A DNA stretch of 64,000 bases from JAAYTD01 sp964472015 (GTDB lineage: Bacteria > Bacteroidota > Ignavibacteria > Kapaibacteriales > UBA2268). The notes under the pieces are model-generated. The model did no database searches and was not told the origin of the DNA. It worked only from the letters and a program-made list of their open reading frames with translations. The stretch covers positions 62,001-126,000 of the forward strand of contig CAYYIP010000005.1 of assembly GCA_964472015.1 (NCBI GenBank), written 5' to 3'. A program made the translations under genes and the position numbers. How positions within the stretch are numbered: position 1 is the first letter of the stretch; every line of letters begins with the position of its first letter. This document shows, piece after piece, positions 51,565 through 60,619 of the stretch.

Positions 51565-51640
51565 CGGGGATTAGTCGAGTGGTTACAGACGGCAGCCTTT
51601 GAAGTTGCATACGTGGGTTCAAATCCCACATCCCCCACCA
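51565..51640 (+). tRNA. tRNA-Gln (UUG)
   Basis: Anticodon stem GCAGC/GTTGC with loop CTTTGAA gives TTG. T-arm is GTGGGTTCAAATCCCAC and CCA is encoded. The acceptor CGGGGAT/ATCCCCC has an unpaired first position, a feature tolerated in tRNA-Gln. Confidence 0.82.
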
Positions 51641-51643
51641 AAC

Positions 51644-51717
51644 GGACCGGTAGCTCAGTAGGCTAGAGCAATTGACTTTTAATCAATAGGCCGCGGGTTC
51701 GAAACCCGCCCGGTCCA
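51644..51717 (+). tRNA. tRNA-Lys (UUU)
   Basis: Acceptor GGACCGG/CCGGTCC, anticodon loop CTTTTAA (TTT) on stem ATTGA/TCAAT, and T-arm GCGGGTTCGAAACCCGC. CCA is not encoded. Confidence 0.92.
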
Positions 51718-51748
51718 TCAATACGACCATAAAGAAAAGGAGGAATAT

Positions 51749-52087
51749 TTGGAAAAATTTTTCGAAGGAACACAATTTACAAGAACTAACGAAATTGGTT
51801 TTCTTAAATCAAAATTTAGTAAATCAACTTTTGAAAGATATCTCAATGATTTAAAATTAGAACAAATTCCAAAAGAAATTGATATTAAAGAAGAAATAAT
51901 TAACTACAAAGAAAAGACAGGAAAAAATATTCAAGCATTAAAAAATAAAATTGGAAGTATTGTTAAACAATCAAATCCAATTTTGTTTAATATTCTCATT
52001 AACCAATGGAGAAAAGAAAATATTGATTGGACAAAATATAATTCAAAAACTTTTAAATATTTTGAAAAAATTTGGAATCTTAATTGA
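51749..52087 (+). CDS. unknown protein upstream of DUF5675 gene
   Basis: The 112-residue product starts at TTG after AAAGGAGG. It is helical and basic (FLKSKFSKSTFERYLNDLKL; IGSIVKQSNPILFNILINQW). Near its stop, the +1 frame is also open and continues into the DUF5675 gene through an A6 run (GAAAAAATTTGG at about 52067). The two could be one protein joined by frameshift or two overlapping genes. Confidence 0.5.
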   Translation: MEKFFEGTQFTRTNEIGFLKSKFSKSTFERYLNDLKLEQIPKEIDIKEEIINYKEKTGKNIQALKNKIGSIVKQSNPILFNILINQWRKENIDWTKYNSKTFKYFEKIWNLN

Positions 52088-52184
52088 AAAAGAAAGTAAA
52101 GAAATAATAATTATTTCTAACAAACAAGAAGAAATAATTAATAATTCCAAAAATATTAAAGTAAAAGAACAAGAAGAAAAATCA

Positions 52185-52616
52185 ATGGATTATAATATTC
52201 TAGAATTACTTAGATTAGAAAATAATTTAGAATACGGAATGTTTGGAGTTTTAAAATTCAATCATTCCGTATTCTGTGTAACACTAGAAAGACCTTGGTT
52301 AAATAATGAACCTTATATTAGTTGTATTCCATCTGGTACATATGAATTAGAACTATTCAAATCTCCAAAATTTTTTCCAAAATATAATCGAAAAATTTAT
52401 TGCTTAAAGAATGTTGAAAATAGAACAAATATTTTAATTCATTCTGCAAATGTTATGACTGAATTAGAAGGTTGTATTGCGGTAGGTGAAAAATATGGAT
52501 TTCTTAATGGAAAAAAAGCTATTTTATCTTCTTTGAATACATTTATTGAATTATTAAATAAGTTAGAAAATGGAAAAAAATCAAAAATAATAATTAAAAA
52601 TTTCTACTTATTTTAG
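52185..52616 (+). CDS. DUF5675-family protein
   Basis: The 143-residue frame from ATG 52185 matches DUF5675: LLRLENNLEYGMFGVLKF, FCVTLERPWLNN, SCIPSGTYELEL, RTNILIHSANVMTELEGCIAVG. The conserved IHxxN..L.GCI block suggests a peptidoglycan-related or murein-binding fold, but the family's activity is unproven. The frame is open upstream to 51951 and overlaps the previous gene; no strong ribosome site precedes ATG 52185, so coupling or a fusion through frameshift is possible. Confidence 0.7.
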   Translation: MDYNILELLRLENNLEYGMFGVLKFNHSVFCVTLERPWLNNEPYISCIPSGTYELELFKSPKFFPKYNRKIYCLKNVENRTNILIHSANVMTELEGCIAVGEKYGFLNGKKAILSSLNTFIELLNKLENGKKSKIIIKNFYLF

Positions 52617-52636
52617 AAAATGAGGAGATATTAATT

Positions 52637-52912
52637 TTGAAATATCGCTTTATAATTTTTGATAGTTCAAGTGATAAAAATGAAAAAAAAATAAATATTC
52701 ATTCAATTATTGATAAGTTTAATCTATGGTCTTCAAAATGTGAAAATAATAATGATCTAAAGGATGATTTTTTATCTTTAGCAAAATTATGTAAAAATCA
52801 AAAATTTTTTTTTAAAATAATTTCTTCTGAAACATATAATAGAACATTAGTTAAAATTAATGGAAAAATAATGTATCCAAAATTTATTTCAAAAACATAT
52901 CAATCTGATTAA
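52637..52912 (+). CDS. unknown 91-residue protein
   Basis: A TTG start lies 10 nt after TGAGGAG. The product has beta-type start (KYRFIIFDSSSDKN), helices and a terminal strand. It closes the plus-strand gene run. No family is recognised. The 52913-53018 gap holds nothing I can support. Confidence 0.5.
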   Translation: MKYRFIIFDSSSDKNEKKINIHSIIDKFNLWSSKCENNNDLKDDFLSLAKLCKNQKFFFKIISSETYNRTLVKINGKIMYPKFISKTYQSD

Positions 52913-53018
52913 TTTTTTTGCTTTAAAATCATCTGTAAAGAATTATTGAACAAAATCAATATTCCATTTAACATTCATTAATTAAAATCAGTGCAGAACA
53001 GATCACGAGAAAATAATA

Positions 53019-54233
53019 TTAAAACAATGGTTCTTTTAATCTTTCTTTTTCATTTAAAATATATGTATGATTATAATTTTTCCAATCATCTTCAATTTCA
53101 TCAAACATATGAAATTTTGCTTCAAAATTTCTCAATTGACCATTTTTATTTAATGATGCTTTAATAATATAACCACCAATATGAGGAAATAATCCTTTTC
53201 TCTTGAGATAATTTGTTCTACCTTCAAAACATCCACATTGACAACCAAAAATATTTCCAAACATTGCTTGCATTTGAATGTGTAAATGTCCCGCTAAAAT
53301 AAATCTAATTTTTGATGTATTATTTCCATCAGCTAATTTTCTTAATTCATTATATGCAACTTGTTCTACATTTTTTTGAAGTCTATAAGAAATAGAATAT
53401 GGAATTCCTCCAGAAGGATGAATCATTTTCAAATCAACATTATTTAAAATTGGAATATCTGCATCATCAAAACCAACATAATGAATATCATTTCTTTTAT
53501 TAGACATATAACTTAAAACATTAAATCCCGTAGATCTAATAAATGCATAATCATGATTACCACCTAAAAAATACCATTCAAATCCTGTAGGTAAATTATT
53601 TAATAAAGAATTTGTTTGACCTGTAATATCACATTCATATAAATCATAAATTTGACCGGGATAAACATTTATACCAGTAGTTAAATCTCCAGGTGAAAAA
53701 ATATGTTTAACACCTTCTAATCTACAAATTTCACAAAAATCTTTTAAAGCTGTTATTTGACATGATTTAGAACCAAAATGAAGATCTGAAGCTATACCAA
53801 ATATTATTTCATTTGTTTCTAAAGGTTTAATAATATGATCATTTGAATTTAAAACAATATTTTTAGTCATATAAACTAAATGATCATTATTATTAATTTC
53901 ATACCCTTTTTCTTTAAATTCATTAACTAATTGTTCTATTTTAAAAGGAGTACAATTAAATATATTACATAACTCAATTATTGTAAAAGATTCTTTTTTA
54001 GATATTAAATTAATAAAATTTGATCTCAAAGTTTCATTATTTTTTTCAAAATCAATAATTATTTTTTCTGTTAAATTTTTCTTTTTTAATCTATAAACAA
54101 ATTTTTTAAATGACTCATAATTTCCATCATAACCATATCGTAACATAAATTTTTCATAAATTGATCTAATATTATAATTCTCACCAATTAATTGAAGTAT
54201 AAACTTTTTTGACTCATAACTATATTTATCCAT
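53019..54233 (-). CDS. calcineurin-like metallophosphoesterase with N-terminal helix-turn-helix region
   Basis: The 404-residue protein has an N-terminal part (1-125) with two winged-helix-like segments, including FTIIELCNIFNCTPFKIEQL. This is followed by a phosphoesterase: DLH (150-152), GDLT (182-185), GGNHD (224-228) and GHLH near 315. All metal ligands are present. It resembles DNA-acting SbcD-like or nucleotide phosphoesterases in core only. The HTH fusion suggests DNA targeting. A class B motif lies 34-43 nt upstream. Confidence 0.82.
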   Translation of the reverse strand: MDKYSYESKKFILQLIGENYNIRSIYEKFMLRYGYDGNYESFKKFVYRLKKKNLTEKIIIDFEKNNETLRSNFINLISKKESFTIIELCNIFNCTPFKIEQLVNEFKEKGYEINNNDHLVYMTKNIVLNSNDHIIKPLETNEIIFGIASDLHFGSKSCQITALKDFCEICRLEGVKHIFSPGDLTTGINVYPGQIYDLYECDITGQTNSLLNNLPTGFEWYFLGGNHDYAFIRSTGFNVLSYMSNKRNDIHYVGFDDADIPILNNVDLKMIHPSGGIPYSISYRLQKNVEQVAYNELRKLADGNNTSKIRFILAGHLHIQMQAMFGNIFGCQCGCFEGRTNYLKRKGLFPHIGGYIIKASLNKNGQLRNFEAKFHMFDEIEDDWKNYNHTYILNEKERLKEPLF

Positions 54234-54266
54234 AAATTAAATTTACCTCAAATATTTATTTTTTAA

Positions 54267-54276
54267 TTTTGTTCTA
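54267..54276 (-). promoter_or_regulatory. class B promoter-like motif
   Basis: TAGAACAAAA on the minus strand ends 34 nt before the phosphoesterase start at 54233. Confidence 0.45.
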
Positions 54277-54344
54277 CTCTTTGTAGACAGTGATAAACAG
54301 GTATTTTAGAAAAAAAATTGAGGTAATTGATTTTTTTGAATTTT

Positions 54345-55871
54345 TTAAGGAGATGTTTCGTTGATTGTGATATCACAATTATCCATACAAACACCAGCAT
54401 CAAAATATGATCCAGTATCAAATGTTTGTCTTGAATAATATGTTAAATCTGTTTTTTCTGGATTATATCCAGGTTTACTATCACCAGTAGCATGATTAAT
54501 AAATTGTAAATTTATTTCTTTCTCAATTGAATCTTCAATAATAATTGAATCTTTTAATGGAGAATTAATTAAAAATGATTTTTGATCAAATAATAATCTT
54601 GTTCTGTATGGTTTAAAAAATCCAACAATTTCTTTAATAAAACTAAATGCTGAATTACCAAGATCAAGAATTAAATTTGAAATTGCAAATGAAGAAATTC
54701 CTAATCTGGAAGAACTTTCACTGAATTTTTGAATGAAATAAATAACAATTTCATAACCAAAAGATGTAATATTTTCTACGTGTTGTTTAAATTGAGGATT
54801 TAATAATTCTAAAATTTCAAGAGCAGAAAAATCATTTAATAAATTATTTTCAACATCCAATGTAAATAAATCTAAATATTCAGCTATTTTTTCTTTTTTA
54901 TCTTGTCTAGATGTAGGTTTATAATTTTCCAAATAATTAAATTCAGCAACAATATCTTCATATTTTTCTTTAGTTCCGTTATAATGTAAAAATCTACCTG
55001 TTGTTTGTCCAACATCAATATTATAAATATTTTTTAATAAATATATACAAGCTAAATATAATTCTAAAAATGAAATTTCTTCTTCATAATCTTTAATTAT
55101 GATATTTTTTTCTAATGATCTATTAAAAACCCATTGATTATAATCTTCGTGAATTTTTTTTGAAATTATTGCTTGAGCTTGATTAATATCTGAAAAATGA
55201 AATAATGGCTCAATAGAAACATAAGGAGATTTTATAGGAAAAGAAATTTTATGCTCATTGAATAATTGTATTATATCTGATTCTTTTGAAGTCCAATGAG
55301 GATCATCTTCAGTAATTGAAAATGGTATTGTTTGATTAAATGATTCTTTTAATCCTGAAGTTGATATTATCTTTTCACTTTTAAAAACTAATCTATAATA
55401 TTCGTCAAATTGTAACCAATATTCTGAAATTTCGACACCTGGTAAACCTAAAAAAGAAACCAATTTTGATAAAGCATATGGAGTTCCTTTAATCTTATAA
55501 AGATTCACTAATTCATGAAAAAAAGATATTCTATTTCCATGAGACATTTCAGAAATTATTTGTGTATTATTAAAACCAAAACTTTTAAATAACTCATCTA
55601 TATTATTTTCAGGTAATGAATAAATATCTGAAGTATTTTTTATATGATAAATAATTGTTTTAAAAGAAGAATACCAATCAATTATCAAACTTCTGAATTT
55701 TTTATAATCGTTTGTTATAAAAACTTCTTGATCTATAGTTTCTTCAAAAAATTTCTCAACTTTAATTTTTTCAGAAGTTGCAATATTTTTAGTTATCGTA
55801 TCTAATTGTATATTGTTATCACCAGTTTTAAGATAATTAAAAATATTAAAAAAATCATCTATAGAAAACAA
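54345..55871 (-). CDS. virion structural protein, tail/baseplate type
   Basis: The 508-residue protein has helical domains and the segment HGNRISFFHELVNLYKIKGT followed by GLPGVEISEYWLQFDEYYRL (about 110-150). Similar KGTP..L......LG(I/L)PGV blocks occur in gpI-type tail and baseplate proteins and in large-phage structural proteins. It lies 1 nt from the gene upstream on the same strand. The exact role is unknown. Confidence 0.5.
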   Translation of the reverse strand: MFSIDDFFNIFNYLKTGDNNIQLDTITKNIATSEKIKVEKFFEETIDQEVFITNDYKKFRSLIIDWYSSFKTIIYHIKNTSDIYSLPENNIDELFKSFGFNNTQIISEMSHGNRISFFHELVNLYKIKGTPYALSKLVSFLGLPGVEISEYWLQFDEYYRLVFKSEKIISTSGLKESFNQTIPFSITEDDPHWTSKESDIIQLFNEHKISFPIKSPYVSIEPLFHFSDINQAQAIISKKIHEDYNQWVFNRSLEKNIIIKDYEEEISFLELYLACIYLLKNIYNIDVGQTTGRFLHYNGTKEKYEDIVAEFNYLENYKPTSRQDKKEKIAEYLDLFTLDVENNLLNDFSALEILELLNPQFKQHVENITSFGYEIVIYFIQKFSESSSRLGISSFAISNLILDLGNSAFSFIKEIVGFFKPYRTRLLFDQKSFLINSPLKDSIIIEDSIEKEINLQFINHATGDSKPGYNPEKTDLTYYSRQTFDTGSYFDAGVCMDNCDITINETSP

Positions 55872-56582
55872 TTATGATTCTCCTTGTATAGAACTATTTG
55901 AGGTATGAATAAAAAAATTATCAATTATATACATTTCATAAAAATAACAAATTGTTTTAATTCCTCTATATGTTCGTTCTTCTAAAGTTGTCCATGTTCT
56001 ACCATCTTCATCTGAAAAAATTCTAGATCCATATGATCCATCGTCCCATATTATTAAATGACTAATTAATTTATCATTATTATATCTTTCAAAACTTTTA
56101 TTTATTTTAAAATCAAGAAAAATATAAATTAATTTTGATAACGGTGTATTTAGTTCATCATAATCAATATTAGATAAATCAAAATTATTTTTTACTTTAA
56201 AAAATAATAATTTATCTAACATCATTAAATCATCATCTTGAAGATTAAATAAATTTATATTACATTCTTCAGTATCTAAATCACATTTATAATATTGTGC
56301 AGTTTGAGCATAAAGATTTAATCTTTTAGATATTTGTTTTGGATAAAATTGTCCATCAATAAGTCTAAATAAATATCTATAATTTGAATAATATTTAGGC
56401 CAATCATCATCAAATAATAATCTAATAAAAGATTTATTATCATGTAAAATTGAAACATTTATTTGTGCTGGTATTTTTATAAAATCTTTATTGAGAGTAG
56501 ATTCTGCAATAAATTTATTAATATAAAATTGTAAATCTGGTACTAATCTTGTACTTGTTACCATTCTATTTTGATTCCTCAA
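55872..56582 (-). CDS. unknown protein in minus-strand tail operon
   Basis: The 236-residue product overlaps the HD-domain gene by 17 nt and abuts the structural gene downstream. It has LLFDDDWPKYYSNYRYLFRL (about 55-74) and a C-terminal WDDGSYGSRIFSDEDGRTW segment, suggesting a virion beta protein. No family is recognised. Confidence 0.55.
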   Translation of the reverse strand: MRNQNRMVTSTRLVPDLQFYINKFIAESTLNKDFIKIPAQINVSILHDNKSFIRLLFDDDWPKYYSNYRYLFRLIDGQFYPKQISKRLNLYAQTAQYYKCDLDTEECNINLFNLQDDDLMMLDKLLFFKVKNNFDLSNIDYDELNTPLSKLIYIFLDFKINKSFERYNNDKLISHLIIWDDGSYGSRIFSDEDGRTWTTLEERTYRGIKTICYFYEMYIIDNFFIHTSNSSIQGES

Positions 56583-57141
56583 TATCAGGTATCTTTAAAC
56601 AATTGTTTGAACTTAACATATCTAAAAAATGTACAAATAATGTTTCTATACTTAAATTTTTTAGAGAATCAGTATTTCCAAAATCTGTACTCCATTTCCC
56701 AGAATGATATCTTGTAATATTTTCTAATTTATTAACTTGTTCTTCATTCAATATTTCTAAGAATTTTTTTCTATTTGATAAAATAGTATTTCCTATAATT
56801 TGATCATGTTTAGAAGTAGTATGCCTTCTTTCTAAAGGATTTTCAATTCCATATTTAAATGAATCATGTAAAAAAATTGATAAAAATAAAACATCTGAAT
56901 TTTTACTTTTGGGTTCAAATTCAAATAATCTTATTATTTTTGAACAAGCATATAACATTTCATATGTATGCTCAGCTATATTTGGAACTCTACCATCTTC
57001 TTTTTTATGATATCTTAAAGAAGATGAAGAATATCTATCCCATATTGGAGGAATTATTAATTTTAATGATTCATAAAATTTATAACTTTTCTCTGTTAAA
57101 TTTTCCTTCATTAAAACATCAATTCGTTCTTTAAAATCCAT
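56566..57141 (-). CDS. HD-domain phosphohydrolase
   Basis: The 191-residue protein carries the HD-superfamily metal ligands: H58 in AEHTYEML, H92-D93 in FLHDSFKYG, H112 in KHDQIIG, and a late D in the helical end. HD proteins hydrolyse nucleotides or second messengers, including (p)ppGpp, cyclic nucleotides and dNTPs; the substrate cannot be read from the sequence. It is unusual among structural genes. Confidence 0.8.
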   Translation of the reverse strand: MDFKERIDVLMKENLTEKSYKFYESLKLIIPPIWDRYSSSSLRYHKKEDGRVPNIAEHTYEMLYACSKIIRLFEFEPKSKNSDVLFLSIFLHDSFKYGIENPLERRHTTSKHDQIIGNTILSNRKKFLEILNEEQVNKLENITRYHSGKWSTDFGNTDSLKNLSIETLFVHFLDMLSSNNCLKIPDIEESK

Positions 57142-57210
57142 TTTTTTAACCTTTCTTTTTAGTATTTATTCAAAAACTTTGAACAGAATTTATGAATTTC
57201 TTTTTATTTT

Positions 57211-57708
57211 TTAATAACTTGTTCCCCTTCTTTCTCCAAATTTTTGATATTCAACTAATTTCTTTCTAAATTTATTTACTTTCTTTTGAAGATTATTAAT
57301 TTTAGATGGAGATTGTTCATTTTGTTGAGCTATATGTAATAATTTTTCATATTTATCAATTCTACATCTAACTATACACACTTGACGTCTAATTGAATTA
57401 ATTTCAAAAATTCCACAACGTTTCATACATTTATCAAAAAATGATCTTACTGTTTTATAAAATAACCAAACTGGAAGACCCTTATGTGGCATTCTACCTG
57501 AAATACCCATACCCGCTACACTCATAGTTGTTTGTATCTTAGGTAATATTAACTCATTTAGAATATATCTATTTTCATTTATAAAATCAATTAATTCATT
57601 TTTATTGCTATTTTTCAATAATTTAAATAATTCATTTCTTTCAATTTCATCATTAGTTGATTCATTAATAATAAGATAACTCATTATTTTTAATGTTGAT
57701 TTTTTCAT
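57211..57708 (-). CDS. unknown helical Cys-containing protein
   Basis: The 165-residue product has a helical start, a glycine-rich turn VAGMGISGRMPHKGLPVW (about 67-84), then a basic helical region with several Cys and a C-terminal coiled coil. It is general in size and style like the 151-residue protein at 37843, but I do not claim homology. No family is recognised. Confidence 0.55.
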   Translation of the reverse strand: MKKSTLKIMSYLIINESTNDEIERNELFKLLKNSNKNELIDFINENRYILNELILPKIQTTMSVAGMGISGRMPHKGLPVWLFYKTVRSFFDKCMKRCGIFEINSIRRQVCIVRCRIDKYEKLLHIAQQNEQSPSKINNLQKKVNKFRKKLVEYQKFGERRGTSY

Positions 57709-57731
57709 TTTTTAATATCCTTAAAATATTA

Positions 57732-58496
57732 TTAATTATTTTCTAAAAATTTTGCAAATTTTGTAGCATATTTTGTAATATCTTCAATAAAAATTGAAAA
57801 TAATAGTAGTAAATATAACTTGGTAAATTCTTTTTCTTTCTTTATAAATTTTTTAGATTTTAATATTTTTTGAATTCCATTATTATTAAATAAAATGTTA
57901 AAGATATCTGAATAAATAACAAAAACAAATGTTACTAAAGAAAATGGTCTTTTAAATTTATTAAATATAAAAAGATCATTCAATGGCATTCTTGAAAATT
58001 TGGAAGATTTAAAAATATTAATAAAAGGTAGTTCTTTTTTCTCATCTTTCATAGAAGAAACAATACTTAATTCATCAATTATAGGTATAAAATAAATAGA
58101 TGTTGTTGAAATATTAAGAATTAATGATTCATTTAAAACACACCTAAATGATGATAAAAAACAATAATAAAAAAAATAAGCTCTTATATATAAAGAAATA
58201 TTATAATTTTTATTTTCAATTGAATTAAGATAAACAAGAATATTTGAATTAATTTTTTTAATTAATAATAAAGATAAAACATAATCAAATTTTTCATCAA
58301 ATAATTTTAATATTAATTTTTTACTTGATAATATCGTTGTTAATGCTAATTTTTCTATTGATGTAATATCAATATTATTTGATTTAAGATTAGATTTAAT
58401 AACATTAATAGATTTTAAAAAATTAGGTTTAAAAACACCAATTCCTTTAGATAAAATATCTGAAGAAATTTTATTAGCTAAAGAACTTTTACCCAT
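57732..58496 (-). CDS. unknown hydrophobic protein
   Basis: The 254-residue product is rich in Ile, Leu, Phe and Ser with several hydrophobic stretches (LYIRAYFFYYCFLSSF about 100-115; SLVTFVFVIYSDIFNILF about 192-209). It could be a membrane or helical-core protein. It starts with MGKSSLANK, but this is not a complete P-loop. No family is recognised. Confidence 0.5.
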   Translation of the reverse strand: MGKSSLANKISSDILSKGIGVFKPNFLKSINVIKSNLKSNNIDITSIEKLALTTILSSKKLILKLFDEKFDYVLSLLLIKKINSNILVYLNSIENKNYNISLYIRAYFFYYCFLSSFRCVLNESLILNISTTSIYFIPIIDELSIVSSMKDEKKELPFINIFKSSKFSRMPLNDLFIFNKFKRPFSLVTFVFVIYSDIFNILFNNNGIQKILKSKKFIKKEKEFTKLYLLLLFSIFIEDITKYATKFAKFLENN

Positions 58497-58540
58497 TTAA
58501 ATTCAAATCCTTTTTTAGTAAAATTTTAATTAATTTTTAT

Positions 58541-59083
58541 TTATGCTAGACATTTTTTTAATTTAGTATTATCAATAACTGATGCTATTCTTCGTGAAAT
58601 AATTCTTTCTGAAGTTTTTAAAGTTAATTCTTTTGCAACTTCAATTTTTATTCTATCAGCAAGAACAATATTTTCATAATGTGTTCTCGACAATTCTCTA
58701 ATATCATTTCGTTTTTCTACAATAAATGGTATACCAATTGAAATAACTGAATTAAAATCGCTATTAATATAAGACATAATCCATTTTATTTTTTTTATAG
58801 ATGAATCTTTACAAATAATATTATAACATTCTTCAAAATAAAATTTAATTTCACCAAAAAGAGATTTTCTAGCATATTCTAATAACGATTTATCATTTTC
58901 AACAACAAAATCCAACCATGATTTACCTATTAATGTATCTCTATCTTCGTTTGTTAATTCTTTCGCTAAAGTAAAATTAATTAATTTTATTTTTAAATCT
59001 GAATCTAGAACTAATGAATAACTTGTTGAATAATCTATAATATCCCATAAACTTGTAAACAATTCTTTTTTTTCTTTTACCAT
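58541..59083 (-). CDS. PAS-like domain protein
   Basis: In the 180-residue protein, residues about 20-125 follow the PAS order: SLVLDSDLKIKLINFTLAKEL, then LIGKSWLDFVVENDKSLL, then FEECYNIICKDSSIKKIKWI, then SVISIGIPF. The C-terminal part is a long basic helix. PAS domains sense small ligands or mediate interaction. No output domain is visible. Its place in the tail operon is odd for a sensor and suggests a virion or regulatory scaffold role. Confidence 0.55.
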   Translation of the reverse strand: MVKEKKELFTSLWDIIDYSTSYSLVLDSDLKIKLINFTLAKELTNEDRDTLIGKSWLDFVVENDKSLLEYARKSLFGEIKFYFEECYNIICKDSSIKKIKWIMSYINSDFNSVISIGIPFIVEKRNDIRELSRTHYENIVLADRIKIEVAKELTLKTSERIISRRIASVIDNTKLKKCLA

Positions 59084-59133
59084 TTTTTATTTTCCCATAA
59101 ACTTAGAATTTTTAAAATCACATTTTCAATAAT

Positions 59134-59439
59134 TTAATTTTTAAAAAAATTATATATTAATCCTATTAAGGCAATTATAACAGTAGCTGAAGCAACCCAT
59201 GCACAATGAATTTTGAACATGATATCTTTAAATTTATCTTCTAAAATTGATTGTATTTTAAATGTATTTTTTTTAATTTCTTCTGTTTTCTCAAGTATTT
59301 CTTCTTGTTGTAAAAAAAGTTGTTTTTGTTGTTCAAGGAGAGTTGTTGTTAATTCAACATTATTTTTATAAGCTTCCATTAAAATAGTAAAATCTTTATA
59401 ACTTAATGGTGTTTCTTTAACTTTATCGTGATCGTGCAT
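59134..59439 (-). CDS. tail-anchored coiled-coil membrane protein (XhlA-like plan)
   Basis: The 101-residue protein has a long coiled coil (about 15-70, including LLEQQKQLFLQQEEILEKTE) and one C-terminal membrane segment (AWVASATVIIALIGLIYNFF, 80-99). This plan is known for XhlA-type lysis-associated or membrane-linked phage proteins. It may be a holin accessory or a spanin-like element. Confidence 0.6.
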   Translation of the reverse strand: MHDHDKVKETPLSYKDFTILMEAYKNNVELTTTLLEQQKQLFLQQEEILEKTEEIKKNTFKIQSILEDKFKDIMFKIHCAWVASATVIIALIGLIYNFFKN

Positions 59440-59467
59440 TAATTTTATTTATCCGAAAATTATTTTT

Positions 59468-59776
59468 TTAATAATTGAAAAATTTAGATGAACCATATCC
59501 CTCTATTTTGTCATATAGATTTTGTAATGTATTTACAGAATAATGTTTGTTTTTTGAAAATTCTTTTAGATAAGACTCTAAGATTTTAATTTTTTCGATT
59601 GTTTGACTTAATGCAGAAATTAAATAAAGTTCATCTTTATCAGGATCATTTTTATTCTCAAGTTGTTCATACAATTCCACCATTGAAGTAATAAAGGATA
59701 AATTATCAGAATTAATTTCAAATAACAGTTTTTTTGCTAAATGTTTAAAATTAGACATTTGGTTTTCTACCCACAA
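59468..59776 (-). CDS. small helical protein
   Basis: The 102-residue frame begins at TTG very close to AAGGAG; an ATG at 59758 in frame gives 96 residues and lacks a good site, so the start is unsure. The product is helical and acidic/basic mixed. No family is recognised. A class B motif lies 50-60 nt upstream. Confidence 0.5.
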   Translation of the reverse strand: MWVENQMSNFKHLAKKLLFEINSDNLSFITSMVELYEQLENKNDPDKDELYLISALSQTIEKIKILESYLKEFSKNKHYSVNTLQNLYDKIEGYGSSKFFNY

Positions 59777-59827
59777 TCTCCTTGAATTTAATTAATCAAA
59801 CTAAAGTATTGGAAAGTTTAATTTATT

Positions 59828-59837
59828 TTTTGTTCTA
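59828..59837 (-). promoter_or_regulatory. class B promoter-like motif
   Basis: TAGAACAAAA on the minus strand, 52-61 nt before the TTG start at 59776. Confidence 0.4.
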
Positions 59838-59935
59838 GAAAAAAATATAATTCTAGAATTTAACTCAAAATGTGATTGCAGAATAGTTGCCTAATTTGAA
59901 ATTAATTTTTTCTTTTGTTTGAAATTATTGATATT

Positions 59936-60613
59936 TTAATTTTGTTCTAAAATATTGAAATTATTTTCTTGAATATTTTTAATTTGTTTTTTAAATACTT
60001 CAATAATAATTGAATCAATTTTTTTTAAAATTGGTTCGATAATCTTTAATATTTTATCATTAGATTTATATATTTCTGAAAAAATTTCATAAACTTTTGT
60101 ATTTACAAAAATAACACCTCTACCTTTCCCTAATTGATTTTCAAATAATTTATTTATATCTTTTAAAAATATTTCTTCATCAATTATATATTTGTCATTT
60201 ATAAAGTGAGGTTTGAGATCAATATAAAAATTAGAATAAACTTTTTTATAATTTTTTTTCTTACTTATATTTTTAGCTTTTTCTTCTAATATTGTTTTAA
60301 TAAAAGATATAAAATATTCTGGGTAGTTCTTAGATTTTAAAATATTATAATAATTTTTACTTTTAAAAACATCAACAATTTCCATAGGATATTTTTCAAA
60401 TTCTTTTAAAAATTGATTAACTTCATCAAATATTTTTTTACTATAATTATTTTTATTTTCATTTAAAAATTTATCTATTTCTTTAGAAATTATTTTTTGA
60501 ATTTTATCTACTAGATATTTTCTACGAAGATATTTAGAATAGGTATAAATTCCACCAATTAGAATAAATGAAAAAATGTATTTGTTTATACTTTCTTGTA
60601 AAGAAATATACAT
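59936..60613 (-). CDS. membrane-anchored helical protein
   Basis: The 225-residue product has one N-terminal hydrophobic segment (YIFSFILIGGIYTYSKY, 12-28) followed by a charged, mostly helical cytoplasmic or periplasmic region rich in Lys. It lies 6 nt after the NlpC-like gene and is presumably co-transcribed. No family is recognised. Confidence 0.55.
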   Translation of the reverse strand: MYISLQESINKYIFSFILIGGIYTYSKYLRRKYLVDKIQKIISKEIDKFLNENKNNYSKKIFDEVNQFLKEFEKYPMEIVDVFKSKNYYNILKSKNYPEYFISFIKTILEEKAKNISKKKNYKKVYSNFYIDLKPHFINDKYIIDEEIFLKDINKLFENQLGKGRGVIFVNTKVYEIFSEIYKSNDKILKIIEPILKKIDSIIIEVFKKQIKNIQENNFNILEQN

Positions 60614-60619
60614 TTTTAA

